Part shown: piece by piece, positions 16,956 through 27,133 of the stretch
Layout of the letters: each line of letters begins with the position of its first letter
Numbering within the stretch: position 1 is the stretch's first letter
From: Bacteroidota bacterium
GTDB taxonomy: Bacteria > Bacteroidota > Bacteroidia > Chitinophagales > Chitinophagaceae
Length of the DNA: 64,000 nt
Direction of reading: 5' to 3'
Assembly: GCA_016183765.1 (NCBI GenBank)
Contig: JACPEA010000011.1
Span: 372,001 to 436,000 of the forward strand
Position numbers and translations under genes: made by a program
Notes under the pieces: generated by a model
What the model saw: only the letters and a program-made list of their open reading frames with translations
Told to the model about the DNA's origin: nothing
The model's database searches: none

Positions 16956-18230
16956 TCAGATACTCCATGGCGCGCGCATCGGCGGGTCGATCATGCGGTT
17001 GGCTTCGTCGTCGTTGAGGAAGGTCTGGCTGACCGGATCAAACCGCAGTGAACGTCCAAGCTGTAAGGCGATCTTGCCCATATTGATAATGGTGCAGGAG
17101 CGGAAACCATTCGATTCATTCAGGGCAAACGGTGTTCTGTATTTTACCGAGTCCAGGAAATTGGTGACCTGAGGCTCCGGATCGGGCAGCAACGCCAGTT
17201 TCTCTTTCAGGTTGGGTATGTCTGAACGGAACCCGGCATACAATTTTCCTTTAGGACCTTCTATATAAGCCGCATTGGGGTCTTTGGCTTCCCCGTCGAG
17301 AATGATCTTACAACCATCTTCATACGTGAAGGTGATCTTGCGGAACGTGCCACAGGCATCGGGGTGTTGTTGTTCGGCATCCACTTCCACCAGCACCGGG
17401 CTGGTATCATCTTTTCCGAGGAAATACTGGATGGGGTCTATATAATGTTGTCCCATATCGCCCAGTCCGCCCCCGTCATAATCCCAGTAGCCCCGGAAAG
17501 TGCCATGAATGCGATGTGCATTATAGGGTTTGAAAGGTGCGGGTCCCAGCCAGCGGTCGTAATCCAGTTCTGCAGGAACAGTTTGTGTTTCCAGTTGTGT
17601 TTTACCTACCCAGTAAAATTTCCAGTCGAAACCGGTGGCCTTGCTCACGGTCACCGTAAGCGGCCAGCCCAGCATGCCCGATTCTATCAGTTTTTTAATG
17701 GGTTTTACGGTGGTGTTCATACCGTAAAAATTATCTTCAAAGCGGAACCAGGTATTCAGGCGGAACATGCGTTTGTACTGCTGTACGGCTTCTATCACCC
17801 GTTTGCCCTCGCCAATGGTGCGGGTCATGGGTTTTTCGCACCAGATATCTTTACCGGCTTTGGCCGCATCAATGGCCATGATGCCGTGCCAGTGAGGTGG
17901 AGTGGCAATATGCACAATATCCACTTCGGGAAGGGCGATCAGTTCCCGGTGATCGTGAAAGGTTTTGACACCATTGCCGATCATACCGGCCGCCTGCGAC
18001 AGGTGGTTCTTGTCCACATCGCAGATAGCTACTACGCGTGTACCGGCATAGGGAATATGTCCGCGGCCCATGCCGCCTACACCAATGATGCCTTTTGTGA
18101 GCTGATCGCTCGGGGCCAGGAAACCTCTGCCCAGAACATGACGGGGAACAATACTGAAACCGGCCAATACGGTGGCGGTGTTACGCAGGAACTTTCTTCG
18201 TGAAAGCGCGCTTGATTTTGGGGATCTCAT
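16956..18230 (-). CDS. Tat-exported Gfo/Idh/MocA family oxidoreductase
   Basis: 424 residues from ATG 18230. This start places the twin-arginine motif (SRRKFLRN) at the N-terminus; the longer in-frame version adds 42 residues read from repeat-rich DNA. The Rossmann motif GVGGMGRG is at 50-57 and EKP at 132-134. The C-terminal domain shows DYDGGGLGDMGQHYIDP with the His expected in the active site. Probably a periplasmic sugar oxidoreductase. It is transcribed in the same direction as the DUF1080 gene, with a palindromic spacer between them. Confidence 0.9.
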   Translation of the reverse strand: MRSPKSSALSRRKFLRNTATVLAGFSIVPRHVLGRGFLAPSDQLTKGIIGVGGMGRGHIPYAGTRVVAICDVDKNHLSQAAGMIGNGVKTFHDHRELIALPEVDIVHIATPPHWHGIMAIDAAKAGKDIWCEKPMTRTIGEGKRVIEAVQQYKRMFRLNTWFRFEDNFYGMNTTVKPIKKLIESGMLGWPLTVTVSKATGFDWKFYWVGKTQLETQTVPAELDYDRWLGPAPFKPYNAHRIHGTFRGYWDYDGGGLGDMGQHYIDPIQYFLGKDDTSPVLVEVDAEQQHPDACGTFRKITFTYEDGCKIILDGEAKDPNAAYIEGPKGKLYAGFRSDIPNLKEKLALLPDPEPQVTNFLDSVKYRTPFALNESNGFRSCTIINMGKIALQLGRSLRFDPVSQTFLNDDEANRMIDPPMRAPWSI

Positions 18231-18270
18231 ATACGTTAGATAGATGTCTTTAAAGATAAGGAGAAATAGC

Positions 18271-18315
18271 AATGATAGAATGATAGCATGATAGAATGAG
18301 TGAATGATAGAGTGT
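18271..18315. repeat. Degenerate octamer tract (GAATGATA/GAGTGAAT)
   Basis: Repeats of GAATGATA and GAGTGAAT upstream of the 18230 start. Same family as the tracts at 6711 and 20163. Confidence 0.6.
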
Positions 18316-18450
18316 TTAAAGAAAATATTTTTTGGTGATGCGAGTGTTTTGGGCAATTCTGTCCGGGCAGACTATAGGGCTGATGTCCATCAGCTGATTT
18401 CCGGGGGCGCCGGATGATTGTGGTGTTTTTTTGTTGCTGTGTTCTTCAGT

Positions 18451-18540
18451 TGCCGCGCCCTTCAATTGCCGCGCCCTTCAGGGCGTGGATAAGAGGAAAT
18501 AATAAGATAAATGGCTGCGGGACTTTAGTCCCGGGTGGCT
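18451..18540. repeat. Bipartite hairpin element, copy 1
   Basis: Hairpin one is GCCCTTCAGGGC (18473-18484) inside a CGC..GTGG frame. About 34 nt later comes hairpin two, GGGACTTTAGTCCC (18519-18532). A second copy in the same orientation is at 20411-20485. A partial duplicate of the first arm (TGCCGCGCCCTTCA) sits at about 18451. The rest of the 18231-18743 spacer shows no gene. Confidence 0.85.
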
Positions 18541-18743
18541 AAACAGGATAGCAGGTATCACAGCCATTCTTTCCGGTAAAACTCACCCTCCACTGCCAGA
18601 CATTTCCTATCAGCGGTCTGCCTTTGCGGTAAGGAATATTTTCCGCCATCGTTTTCGTAACTTCTTTGTGCCAGGGTGCAGGTAGCTCCTTGGCTTTGTG
18701 GTACATTAGTAGGGTTATCCATCACTCATTAATTGCTTGTACC

Positions 18744-20162
18744 ATGAAATCCTCTCAAAAATCGCGTCGTTCGTTTTTGAAGCAGGCAGCTATCCTGTCT
18801 GCCGCTTCTGCTGTTCCTTCGATGATCACTAAAGCTGCCGGGAATTTTGCAGTTGGTCAGAGAGTAAAACTGGCCTGTGTGGGCATCGGTAACCAGGGTG
18901 GCTCCGATGTTATGTCCTTTGCCAAAACCGGCCTGGCCGAGTTTGTGGCTTTTTGCGATGTGGATATGGGCGCTCCCCAAACACAGGCTGTACTGAAGCA
19001 GTTTCCCGATGTACCCCGGTTCCAGGATTTCCGTACTATGTTCGATAAAATGGGTAACCAGATAGAAGCGGTTGCCGTAGGTGTACCTGATCATTCGCAT
19101 TTTGCCATCACGATGATGGCATTGGGACTGGGCAAACACGTGTTTGTAGAAAAACCCATGGCCCGCACTTTCAACGAAGTGGAATTGATGATGAAAGCCG
19201 CACAGAAAAATCCGAAACTGGTAACACAGATGGGTAACCAGGGACATTCGGAAGCTAATTATTTCCAGTTCAAAGCCTGGACAGAAGCCGGCATCATCAA
19301 AGATGTAACAGCCATAACCGCGCATATGAACAGCGCCCGCCGCTGGCATGGCTGGGATACCAGTATTAAACAGTACCCATCCAAAGAAACTATCCCGGCC
19401 ACCCTCGACTGGGATACCTGGCATGGCGTAACGCAACTGCACGATTATAACCACGAGTATATCAATGGCCAATGGCGTTGCTGGTATGACTTTGGCATGG
19501 GCGCCCTCGGCGATTGGGGTGCACACCTGGTAGACACTGCACATGAGTTCCTGGACCTTGGCCTGCCCTATGAAGTGCAGATGCTGAAAGCAGAGGGACA
19601 TAACTCTTTCTTCTTCCCGCAATCTTCTACCATCCTGTTCCGATTCCCTGCGCGGGGTAAAATGCCGGCCTGTGATATTACCTGGTATGATGGTGTGAAC
19701 AACCTGCCACCATTACCCGATGGATACAGGGGTCCCGGACTGGATGCCAATATTCCGCCGCCCAGCTCAGGAAAGATCGAATCCAAAAAACTGAACCCGG
19801 GTAAGATCATTTATGGTAAAGACCTAACATTTGCCGGAGGTTCGCATGGTAAAACACTGTCCATCATTCCGGAAGCAAAAGCAAAGGATATGGCATCCAA
19901 ACTGCCGTTCGTGCCTGAGAGCCCGTCCAATCATTACGCCAACTTCCTCAAAGCCTGTATGGGTGAAGAGAAAACACGCTCACCTTTTTCGGTGGCCGGT
20001 CCGTTGAGCCAGGTGTTCTCACTGGGTGTGATGGCGCAGCAGCTGAATACCACCATTCAGATCGACAGAAAATCCAAAAAGATCACCAACAACAAAATCG
20101 CAAACGATATGCTGGTGGGATTACCTCCGAGGAAGGGATGGGAGCAGTATTATAAGATTTAA
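18744..20162 (+). CDS. Tat-exported Gfo/Idh/MocA family oxidoreductase
   Basis: 472 residues from ATG 18744, which gives a clean twin-arginine signal (SRRSFLKQ). The Rossmann motif GIGNQGG is at 47-53 and EKP at 136-138. The long substrate domain has the Trp-rich segment and GALGDWGAHLVD typical of the family. It diverges from the 18230 gene and is flanked on both sides by copies of the bipartite hairpin element. Likely a periplasmic sugar oxidoreductase acting with the nearby DUF1080 protein (inference). Confidence 0.9.
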   Translation: MKSSQKSRRSFLKQAAILSAASAVPSMITKAAGNFAVGQRVKLACVGIGNQGGSDVMSFAKTGLAEFVAFCDVDMGAPQTQAVLKQFPDVPRFQDFRTMFDKMGNQIEAVAVGVPDHSHFAITMMALGLGKHVFVEKPMARTFNEVELMMKAAQKNPKLVTQMGNQGHSEANYFQFKAWTEAGIIKDVTAITAHMNSARRWHGWDTSIKQYPSKETIPATLDWDTWHGVTQLHDYNHEYINGQWRCWYDFGMGALGDWGAHLVDTAHEFLDLGLPYEVQMLKAEGHNSFFFPQSSTILFRFPARGKMPACDITWYDGVNNLPPLPDGYRGPGLDANIPPPSSGKIESKKLNPGKIIYGKDLTFAGGSHGKTLSIIPEAKAKDMASKLPFVPESPSNHYANFLKACMGEEKTRSPFSVAGPLSQVFSLGVMAQQLNTTIQIDRKSKKITNNKIANDMLVGLPPRKGWEQYYKI

Positions 20163-20213
20163 TGAGTGAATGAGTGAATGAGTGGATGAGTGGATGAGTG
20201 GATGAGTGGATGG
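20163..20213. repeat. Octamer tract (GAGTGAAT/GAGTGGAT), six units
   Basis: Begins right after the stop codon: GAGTGAAT twice, then GAGTGGAT four times. A string related to the 5362-5416 repeat follows near 20218. Confidence 0.85.
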
Positions 20214-20410
20214 GGAAGTCGTCAATCGTCAGTAGTGAGTGGGGGTTACTTCATTCTGTTGCATGCGGTAACTTTTAATGAACTGTCGTGTTCTTCATTT
20301 ACTGCGTATTTCAACTGCCTTATCTTTTATGTGGCGCATTGTTTAATTGCTGTGCCATTTAGTAGCGTGTTCTTCATTTGCCGCGCCCAACATTTGCCGG
20401 GTCTTTTAGG

Positions 20411-20485
20411 TTGCCGCGCTCTTTAGAGCGTGGATGGGAGATATAATAAGAATAATTGGTTGCGGGACTTTAGTCCCGGGTGCGG
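20411..20485. repeat. Bipartite hairpin element, copy 2
   Basis: Hairpin one is GCTCTTTAGAGC (20418-20429) and hairpin two GGGACTTTAGTCCC (20464-20477). Compared with copy 1, the first stem has a C-to-T and a matching G-to-A change, so pairing is kept. Orientation and spacing are the same as at 18451-18540. Confidence 0.85.
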
Positions 20486-20499
20486 CGGTTGCAGAACGG

Positions 20500-20767
20500 T
20501 CTGTATTTTTTACTAGCATCTATCCGCAACCAGAGAAAGGCGCCGGTCAAACCCGCCGTATTCAGAGATCCCGAAACAACACTATTTCTGATCCCGTCTA
20601 TATCCATGGCTACGGCCCCGGCAATCCATCGTACCACCCGTATCAACACTTTTACCGCCGATCCTGTCGCCCAGCCAACCGGTGGGTATTTCGAACAAAC
20701 CATAGGCCAGGGTGAACATACCCATGATCCAGCCCCACTGCACTATGCTGATCTGCAGGTCATTCAT
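20500..20767 (-). pseudogene. Remnant of an MFS transporter gene
   Basis: Residues from 20767 read NDLQISIVQWGWIMGM, then FEIPTGWLGDRIGGKS, a clear MFS first-loop segment (the GxLaDRxG motif). The usual first 40 residues are absent, and after about 20641 the frame is lost. A -1 frame picks up VLIRVVRW, the expected next helix, so one base appears to have been deleted near 20645. No further transporter sequence is recognisable, and the fragment ends near the hairpin element. A decayed gene, not expressed as a transporter. Confidence 0.7.
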
Positions 20768-20887
20768 GATGCAACTGCATCGTGTATCTTTTTTTCATGC
20801 AGTGTGTTGAAGGTTGTAATTTACGTGTTCACCGGCAGTTTGCATACACCAAGGAGCTCCCTGCCTGGTCTTTGCGCCTTAGCGTGC

Positions 20888-20985
20888 AAATTTTTCTCGC
20901 AGAGGCGCAAAGGCGCCGAGTCGTGTATATAAATCTTGCCTTTGTGTGGTGAATTCTCGCGGAGGTGCGGAGGCGCAGTGCACAC
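20888..20985. repeat. Dispersed CGCAGAGGCG-type repeats
   Basis: TCGCAGAGGCGCAAAGGCG (about 20897) and the variant TCGCGGAGGTGCGGAGGCGC (about 20957), about 60 bp apart in direct orientation. Both are related to the palindrome at 16852-16937. No gene is seen from 20768 to 21081. Confidence 0.7.
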
Positions 20986-21081
20986 GGCGTTCTTTAACTT
21001 ACATACTACACCAACCGTGCCTTAGTGCCTTTGTGAGAAAATTTTCCCGCACCAGTGTACCAGGATCCGCTAAAGATGTGT

Positions 21082-21723
21082 TCATTGTTTTCTTCCTACA
21101 AAGCGGATCACAGCGCCTGTGCCGTTATGAAAAAGTCCTTCATGCAGCTCAACCTCTTTTTCCGTTAATTCCAGTATCTCATAACCCGGGAAATCAGCTT
21201 TGATCTCTTCCACAGAAAACAAAGTGTCTATATCTTTTGGTCCGCCCACTTTTTCATTTGCGGTTACGTAGTCAATATGTTTTTTACTGAACGCTTCCAG
21301 GATGATGGTTCCACCCTTTTTCAGGTATTTACTGAGTGTTCTATGGTATAGCGACTTGATGTTTGGCGGAAAATGTGCAAATACCAGGGCAATGGCATCA
21401 AACTGTTCCTCTTCAAAATCCAGCGCCTGCAGGTCACCAACGATATATTGAATGGTTACTTTGTTTTTTTCTGCCAACCGCATGGCTTTTGTCTTGCCCT
21501 CCTGGCTGATGTCGAAGGCAGCAACGGTCCATCCCTGTTGGGCCGCATATACGGCGTTACGTCCTTCACCCTCGGCCGGGAACAGTATTTTTCCGGCAGG
21601 TAATTGGGATAGTTGTTCTTTTAAAAATAGGTTCGGCTCTTCTCCGTAAGCAAAGGCTTCATTGCTGTACCGTTCATTCCACCTGGCTGCTGCAGGGTCG
21701 GTCTGTTTGTTCCTGTTATCCAT
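21082..21723 (-). CDS. Class I SAM-dependent methyltransferase (TehB-like)
   Basis: 213 residues from ATG 21723. The N-terminus [17 protein letters not shown] is typical of the TehB/thiopurine methyltransferase-like group. The SAM-binding region follows, with [16 protein letters not shown] (motif I) and VAAFDIS. Cytoplasmic. Members methylate small molecules such as tellurite or thiols, but the substrate here is unknown. It lies 63 nt downstream of the broken glycosidase gene on the same strand. Confidence 0.85.
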   Translation of the reverse strand: MDNRNKQTDPAAARWNERYSNEAFAYGEEPNLFLKEQLSQLPAGKILFPAEGEGRNAVYAAQQGWTVAAFDISQEGKTKAMRLAEKNKVTIQYIVGDLQALDFEEEQFDAIALVFAHFPPNIKSLYHRTLSKYLKKGGTIILEAFSKKHIDYVTANEKVGGPKDIDTLFSVEEIKADFPGYEILELTEKEVELHEGLFHNGTGAVIRFVGRKQ

Positions 21724-21786
21724 CTTTTTGTCGTTTTGTTGATTACCACGAACAAAGTTAATGGTTGACAAGATTCGCCGCCTGCT

Positions 21787-24414
21787 TCATCCGTTTTCCG
21801 GTATTTCCCTGTCGGCAATGAGTTGTGCGATCAGGCTGGTCCAACCGCTTTGGTGACTGGCACCCAGGCCCCTGCCGCTGTCGCCATGAAAATATTCGTA
21901 GAACAGAACAAGGTCCTTGTTTTCGGGCCTGCTGTAAAACCAGTTCTGGTTACCATGCAGTTTGCGTTGGTTCTGCGCATCCAGCTCAAACAGGCTGGTC
22001 ACGCGTTTGGCCAGTTCGGCGGCTACCTGTTTCAGATCCATGTACACACCCGACCCGGTAGGGTATTCAATACTCAGTGAGCCGTTGTAGAACTCACCAA
22101 ATTTTTTGATGCTCTGGATGATGAGATAATTGATGGGCATCCACACGGGACCCCGCCAGTTACTGTTGCCACCAAAAAAATCAGAAGTGGAATCTCCGGG
22201 ATCATATTGTATCGAATATACATGTCCTTCGATCGTTACTGAATATGGATTCTTTTCGTGGTATTTGGATAAGGCACGGATCCCGCCCTCCGATAAAAAT
22301 TCCGTTTCGCTCAATACCCGCTTCAGCAGGGCGATGAGTTTGTTCTTGGGTATCAGCGATATCAGCATCCTGTCTTCATCGGCGATCTCTTCGTTGGGCC
22401 AGAATTTTTGATTCTTTTTCCGGTACTGTTCAAACCAGGTGATGCGTTTGGTAAAATCTTCCAGTTTGGTCAGCGTCTTTTTCCCGATCACCGATACGGC
22501 AAAGAGGGAGGTCAATCCCACGATCGATTGTATGCGTAACTGAATGGTAGTGTTATTGGACAGTCCCAGTGTGTCATAAAAGAACTGGTCCTCTTCGTTC
22601 CATAGGCCCAGCTGGTTCAATGCTTCTGCGATCAGTACAAAATGTTCAAAGAACTTGGTGGCGCTGTCTTCAAACGCTTCGTCTTCCATGGCTATTTCCA
22701 GTGCCATATCCATCAGGTTCAGTGCGTACATGCCCATCCAGCTGGTGCCATCGGCCTGTTCCAGTTTGGCTTCGCTGTGCAACTGTATGCTGCGGTTGAA
22801 TACGCCGATATTGTCCAGCCCGAGAAAACCGCCTTCGAACATATTGTTCCCATTCGGGTCTTTCCGGTTGATCCACCAGGTAAAATTGATCATCAGTTTG
22901 TGGAACACTTTTTTCAGGAAGCTGATATCGCCCTTACCGTTTTTGTTTTTCTCTATCTGGTACACCTGCAGTGCCGACCAGGCATGTACCGGCGGATTCA
23001 CATCGCTGAAGTTCCATTCGTAGGCAGGCAGTTGTCCATCAGGTTTCATGTACCATTCGCGCATCACCAGCAGTATCTGGTGTTTGGCAAATACAGGGTC
23101 TATCATGGCCATGGGTACACAGTGAAAAGCCAGGTCCCAGGCGGCATACCACGGATATTCCCATTTATCGGGCATCAGAATGATGTCCTGGTTCTTGAGG
23201 TGTTGCCAGTCGTGGTTACGCCCCCTGCCACGTTCATCGCTTACATGGGCAATGCCGTCGGGTTCAGAGAGCCAGCGTTCCACGTCGTAATGATAATACT
23301 GTTTGCTCCAGAGCAGACCTGCCAGTGCCTGGCGCTGGATATTGCGCAGGTCATCACTGATATCGACTGCGAGGATACGGTTATAATAGTCGTTGGTCTC
23401 CTGTTTACGCTGGTCGAAAATATCGGTAAAACCTTTGGTAAAAGGCGCTTCCATCTGTACATCACTCAAACGCAGGTATAAGGTTTCGGTGGCGCCGGCT
23501 TTGACCTGGTATTCGTATACCGGTGCAAACTTGGTACCGCTCTTTTTCTGGTTCAGTGCCTCCACATTTTTGTTATGAATGATGGCATCGTGAAATGCGT
23601 CTTTTACAAAGAGGGATTCATTTTTTTTACCAAAGAGTTTTTCCATATTGGTCTCGTTCTCGGTAAAAAAAGCATGTTTGGCTTCGGGATAATAGAAATA
23701 GTAGGATCCCAGTCTTTCATGTTTGGCCTCCACCAGGCAGCTGCCGTCGATGGATTTGATCAGGGGTTTCTTATCAAGTCCGCGCGACTGCCACCGGTTA
23801 AAGAACCAGAGCGTAGGTAAAACCGTGATGGGTGCATCATTGGCGGAACGGTTAGTGATCTCAATACGGATACCAATATCTTTTTTGTTCACTTTGGCAT
23901 AGGTAATCAGCACATCAAAATATTCGTTGTCCTGGAAGATGCCGGTATCCAGGATCTCGTACTCAGGCTCCAGTTTGCTGCGTTGTTTGTTCTGTTTAAT
24001 GAGCTCCTGTTAAGGAGATGCCTGCTGCGGATACTTGTACAGCATCTGCATATAATAGTGTGTGGGCAGGTTCTCCAGGTAGTAGTACAGTTCCTTTACA
24101 TCTTCCCCATGGTTACCCTCGTTGTTACCCAGGCCAAACAGTCTTTCTTTCAGGATGGTATCTTTCCCGTTCCAGAGCGCTACGCAGAAACAGAGATTGC
24201 CGAAGAAGTCGGAAATCCCGCCCAGCCCGTCTTCGCCCCAGCGATAGGCGCGTGCGTGGGCATGGCTGAAGGGCACATAATTCCATGCATCGCCATTTTC
24301 GCTATAGTCTTCCCGAACGGTGCCCCATTGTCTTTCCGATAAATAGGGCCCCCATTGTTCCAACGGGATCGTCCTGGTGTTGTTTGCTTTCAGTCTTTGC
24401 TCCTCTGCAGTCAT
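21787..24414 (-). pseudogene. MGH1-type (GH63-like) glycosidase interrupted by one stop codon
   Basis: Read from ATG 24414 to 21787, this is one open frame of 875 codons except for a TAA at 24010-24012 (codon 135). The frame is the same on both sides: YPQQASP, stop, QELIKQNKQRSK, then EPEYEILDTGIF. The protein matches the family of about 880 residues with an MGH1-type alpha/alpha barrel, ending in GNSNWRGPVWMPINYL. The stop sits where an aromatic residue is expected, so a TAC or TAT to TAA change would explain it. No ATG follows closely; the next in-frame start, about 30 codons on, would lack the N-terminal domain. Either a recent null allele, a sequencing error, or readthrough. Confidence 0.8.
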
Positions 24415-24524
24415 AATGACCCTAAATTAAAGAGCCTTTGCGCAAAAACGTGAATATTTATGAACATATACTTCTTATTTTAGTAAAAATAAGCGCGGTA
24501 ACCAGCGTATATAATGCACAGGAG

Positions 24525-26051
24525 ATGAAATACTTACTACTGTTATCTTTTTTTGTAGCATCTATGCCGAGGCTTGCTGCGACTGAAAAAGAAACCATAC
24601 CTGTTTCTCAATTGATCTACAATGTCTGGGTGGTAGATGGTACGGGTGCGGCAGCCCAAAAAGCTTCGGTGCGTATCCGCAACAAAAAGATCATTGCGGT
24701 GGGCACGCTGAAACCCTTGCCTGGCGAGCTTTTGATAGATGGCAAGGGTAGAACGCTCACACCGGGTTTTATCGACACACATAGCCACCTGCTGGGCTCG
24801 TTCCGCTCAAAACCGGAAGCACTCGCAGCCCTGAACCAGGGCGTGACACTTATTGTTGCGGGCCAGGATGGCGAGGGTAGTCCCATCGACAGCATTCTTT
24901 CGCAGCTGAAAGCACGATCGGTTGCGGTGAATATCGCCACGTACACCGGTCAGACCTCCTTGCGTAAAGAAGTGATGGGTGAAAAAGAGTTGCACCGCAA
25001 AGCCAGTCCGGAAGAGATACAACAAATGTGTGTACTGCTCGCTAAAGAAATGCGGAAAGGTTCACTGGGTCTCTCTACCGGCCTGGAATATGATGGCGCT
25101 TTTTTTTCGGAGAAGGACGAGCTGGTAGCACTGGCTAAGACCGCGGCACAATTCGGAGGCAGCTACACCAGTCATATCCGCAGCGAAGATGTACAACTGA
25201 AACAGGCCATTGAAGAGATCATCCTGATCGGTCGTGAAGCAAAGTTACCGGTGCAGGTATCACATATCAAGATCGCTTTGAAAGATGATTGGGGCAAAGC
25301 GCAGGAGTTGCTGGCAAGGTTGGAAAAAGCCCGCGCAGAAGGTATTGACATAACGGCCGATTGTTATCCTTACGATTTCTGGAACAGCACGTTGAAAGTA
25401 CTGTTTCCCAAAACGGATTACGACAACCTGCAGAGTGCAGCTTTTGCGGTGGAACATACTTTCGATCCCAATGAGTCGATCCTGTTCCGGTATGCACCCA
25501 ACCCGGAATACCAAGGCAAAACGATCGCCGCTATTTCGGCCATGCGCCAGGAAACACCTGCGCAGACCCTGCTTTCACTGATCGCGGAGGCAGAAACCTA
25601 TAAAAAAGATCATCCCAGTGCCACCGCTGTGGAAACCATCATGGGCAAATCGATGGTGGATGAAGATGTGAGCAGCCTATTGGCCTGGCAACATACCAAT
25701 ATCTGCTCCGACGGCTCTATCGGAGGTCATCCGCGCGCTTTCGGTTCTTTTACCCGTGTGCTGGGACATTATGTACGTGACAAAAAACTGCTGTCGCTGG
25801 AAGAGGCTGTCCGTAAAATGACCTTACTCGCAGCAGAACATATAGGAATAGCCAACCGGGGAAAGATAGCACCCGGTTATTTTGCCGATTTGGTTTTGCT
25901 TGATCCGGCCACGGTAAAAGACCGCTCCAGCATACAGGAGCCGGCAGCTTTATCGGATGGTATCGAACAGGTATGGGTGAATGGAGAAGTGGTCTATCAA
26001 AACAAACAAAACACCCGTCGTTACCCGGGTATGTTCATAGAAAGAAAATAA
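24525..26051 (+). CDS. Secreted D-aminoacylase (N-acyl-D-amino-acid deacylase family)
   Basis: 508 residues from ATG 24525, with a signal peptide (MKYLLLLSFFVASMPRLAA). An amidohydrolase metal motif is seen in TPGFIDTHSHL, with further ligands in GGSYTSHIRSE and VQVSHIK. The segment ICSDGSIGGHPRAFGSF near the end is typical of D-aminoacylases. It hydrolyses N-acyl-D-amino acids, or possibly dipeptides with a C-terminal D residue, outside the cytoplasm. It is followed 8 nt later by the DgcN-like and DgcA-like genes, which fits release of a D-amino acid for catabolism. Confidence 0.85.
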   Translation: MKYLLLLSFFVASMPRLAATEKETIPVSQLIYNVWVVDGTGAAAQKASVRIRNKKIIAVGTLKPLPGELLIDGKGRTLTPGFIDTHSHLLGSFRSKPEALAALNQGVTLIVAGQDGEGSPIDSILSQLKARSVAVNIATYTGQTSLRKEVMGEKELHRKASPEEIQQMCVLLAKEMRKGSLGLSTGLEYDGAFFSEKDELVALAKTAAQFGGSYTSHIRSEDVQLKQAIEEIILIGREAKLPVQVSHIKIALKDDWGKAQELLARLEKARAEGIDITADCYPYDFWNSTLKVLFPKTDYDNLQSAAFAVEHTFDPNESILFRYAPNPEYQGKTIAAISAMRQETPAQTLLSLIAEAETYKKDHPSATAVETIMGKSMVDEDVSSLLAWQHTNICSDGSIGGHPRAFGSFTRVLGHYVRDKKLLSLEEAVRKMTLLAAEHIGIANRGKIAPGYFADLVLLDPATVKDRSSIQEPAALSDGIEQVWVNGEVVYQNKQNTRRYPGMFIERK

Positions 26052-26059
26052 GACAACCA

Positions 26060-27133
26060 ATGCCAGAGAAGAATTTACCCAGCGCCCTCGTCATCACAGA
26101 AGGTATGTTACATACAGACGATGCGAAAACAGCACATGGACTGATCCGCGGAACCGAACGATTCCGTATAGCAGGTATGATCGACAGTATGCATGCGGGC
26201 AAAGATGCAGGTGACATGTTGGATGGCCGCAACAGGAGCATACCCATCTACGCCAGTGCGGAAGAGGCTTTGCAGAAAGCAGGTAAGATCGATTACTGTA
26301 TTGTTGGTGTGGCCACGGTGGGCGGAATTTTGCCGCCGGTATTCCTGCAGATCATCAGCACCTGTATCAAAAACGGGGTTTCCATTGTGAACGGATTACA
26401 CGATTACCTGAATGATAAACCCGAACTGGTGTCACTGGCTAAAGAACATAGTGTCAGCTTAACGGATATACGCCGTCCCAAAAAACGCGGGGACCTGCAT
26501 TTCTGGACAGCTGAAATATTCACTGTGAAAGCGCCCATACTGGCCGTGCTGGGAACAGACTGCTCCATGGGTAAAAGAACCACCTGCCGTATGATACGAC
26601 AGGCCTGTGCCAAAGAAGGCATACATGCTGAAATGATCTACACCGGGCAAACCGGCTGGTTACAGGGAGGCAAATATGGATTTGTTTTCGATTCCACGCT
26701 GAACGATTTTATCTCCGGCGAAATAGAACATGCCATTGTCAGCTGCTGGAAAGAAACACAGGCAGAGCTGATACTGCTGGAGGGCCAGTCTGCCCTGCGA
26801 AACCCCAGCGGACCCTGTGGTTCAGAGTTCCTGGTATCGGGCAACGCCAAACTGGTGGTGCTGGTGCATGCACCCAAGCGGATCCATTTTGAACACCTGC
26901 CCGAGTGGGGAGAGATCCCATCGGTCCGTTCAGAACTGGCACTGATTAAAGCCTATGGATCGGAAGTGATCGCATTGGCGCTGAATACGGCCCATTGTAC
27001 ACGAGAGGAAGCATTTGCTTTTCAGCGTGTGTATGAAAAAGAACTGGGAATACCCGTGCTGCTGCCGTTGGAAGAAGGTGTTGAACCCGTTATTCCTGTT
27101 CTGCGCGCACACCTGAAAACAACAACCGTATGA
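26060..27133 (+). CDS. dgcN: DUF1611 P-loop protein, DgcN-like
   Basis: 357 residues from ATG 26060. The first half is Rossmann-like and the second a P-loop domain with GTDCSMGKRT at 165-174. DUF1611 proteins of this kind, paired with an enolase-superfamily racemase, are reported as DgcN, a D-glutamate N-acetyltransferase in D-glutamate catabolism. Here the partner gene starts in a 4-nt overlap (27130-27133), so the pairing is exact. Function is by family and context; substrate residues were not checked. Confidence 0.75.
   Translation: MPEKNLPSALVITEGMLHTDDAKTAHGLIRGTERFRIAGMIDSMHAGKDAGDMLDGRNRSIPIYASAEEALQKAGKIDYCIVGVATVGGILPPVFLQIISTCIKNGVSIVNGLHDYLNDKPELVSLAKEHSVSLTDIRRPKKRGDLHFWTAEIFTVKAPILAVLGTDCSMGKRTTCRMIRQACAKEGIHAEMIYTGQTGWLQGGKYGFVFDSTLNDFISGEIEHAIVSCWKETQAELILLEGQSALRNPSGPCGSEFLVSGNAKLVVLVHAPKRIHFEHLPEWGEIPSVRSELALIKAYGSEVIALALNTAHCTREEAFAFQRVYEKELGIPVLLPLEEGVEPVIPVLRAHLKTTTV

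Noticed and set aside
22642..23481. A 279-codon ORF on the plus strand
   Set aside because: Antisense shadow of the glycosidase gene; Phe/His/Val-rich composition as expected for a mirror frame.
21787..23913. Treating the larger glycosidase part as a separate complete gene
   Set aside because: Its supposed start is a CTG in the middle of a conserved region; the frame continues upstream to the TAA and beyond.
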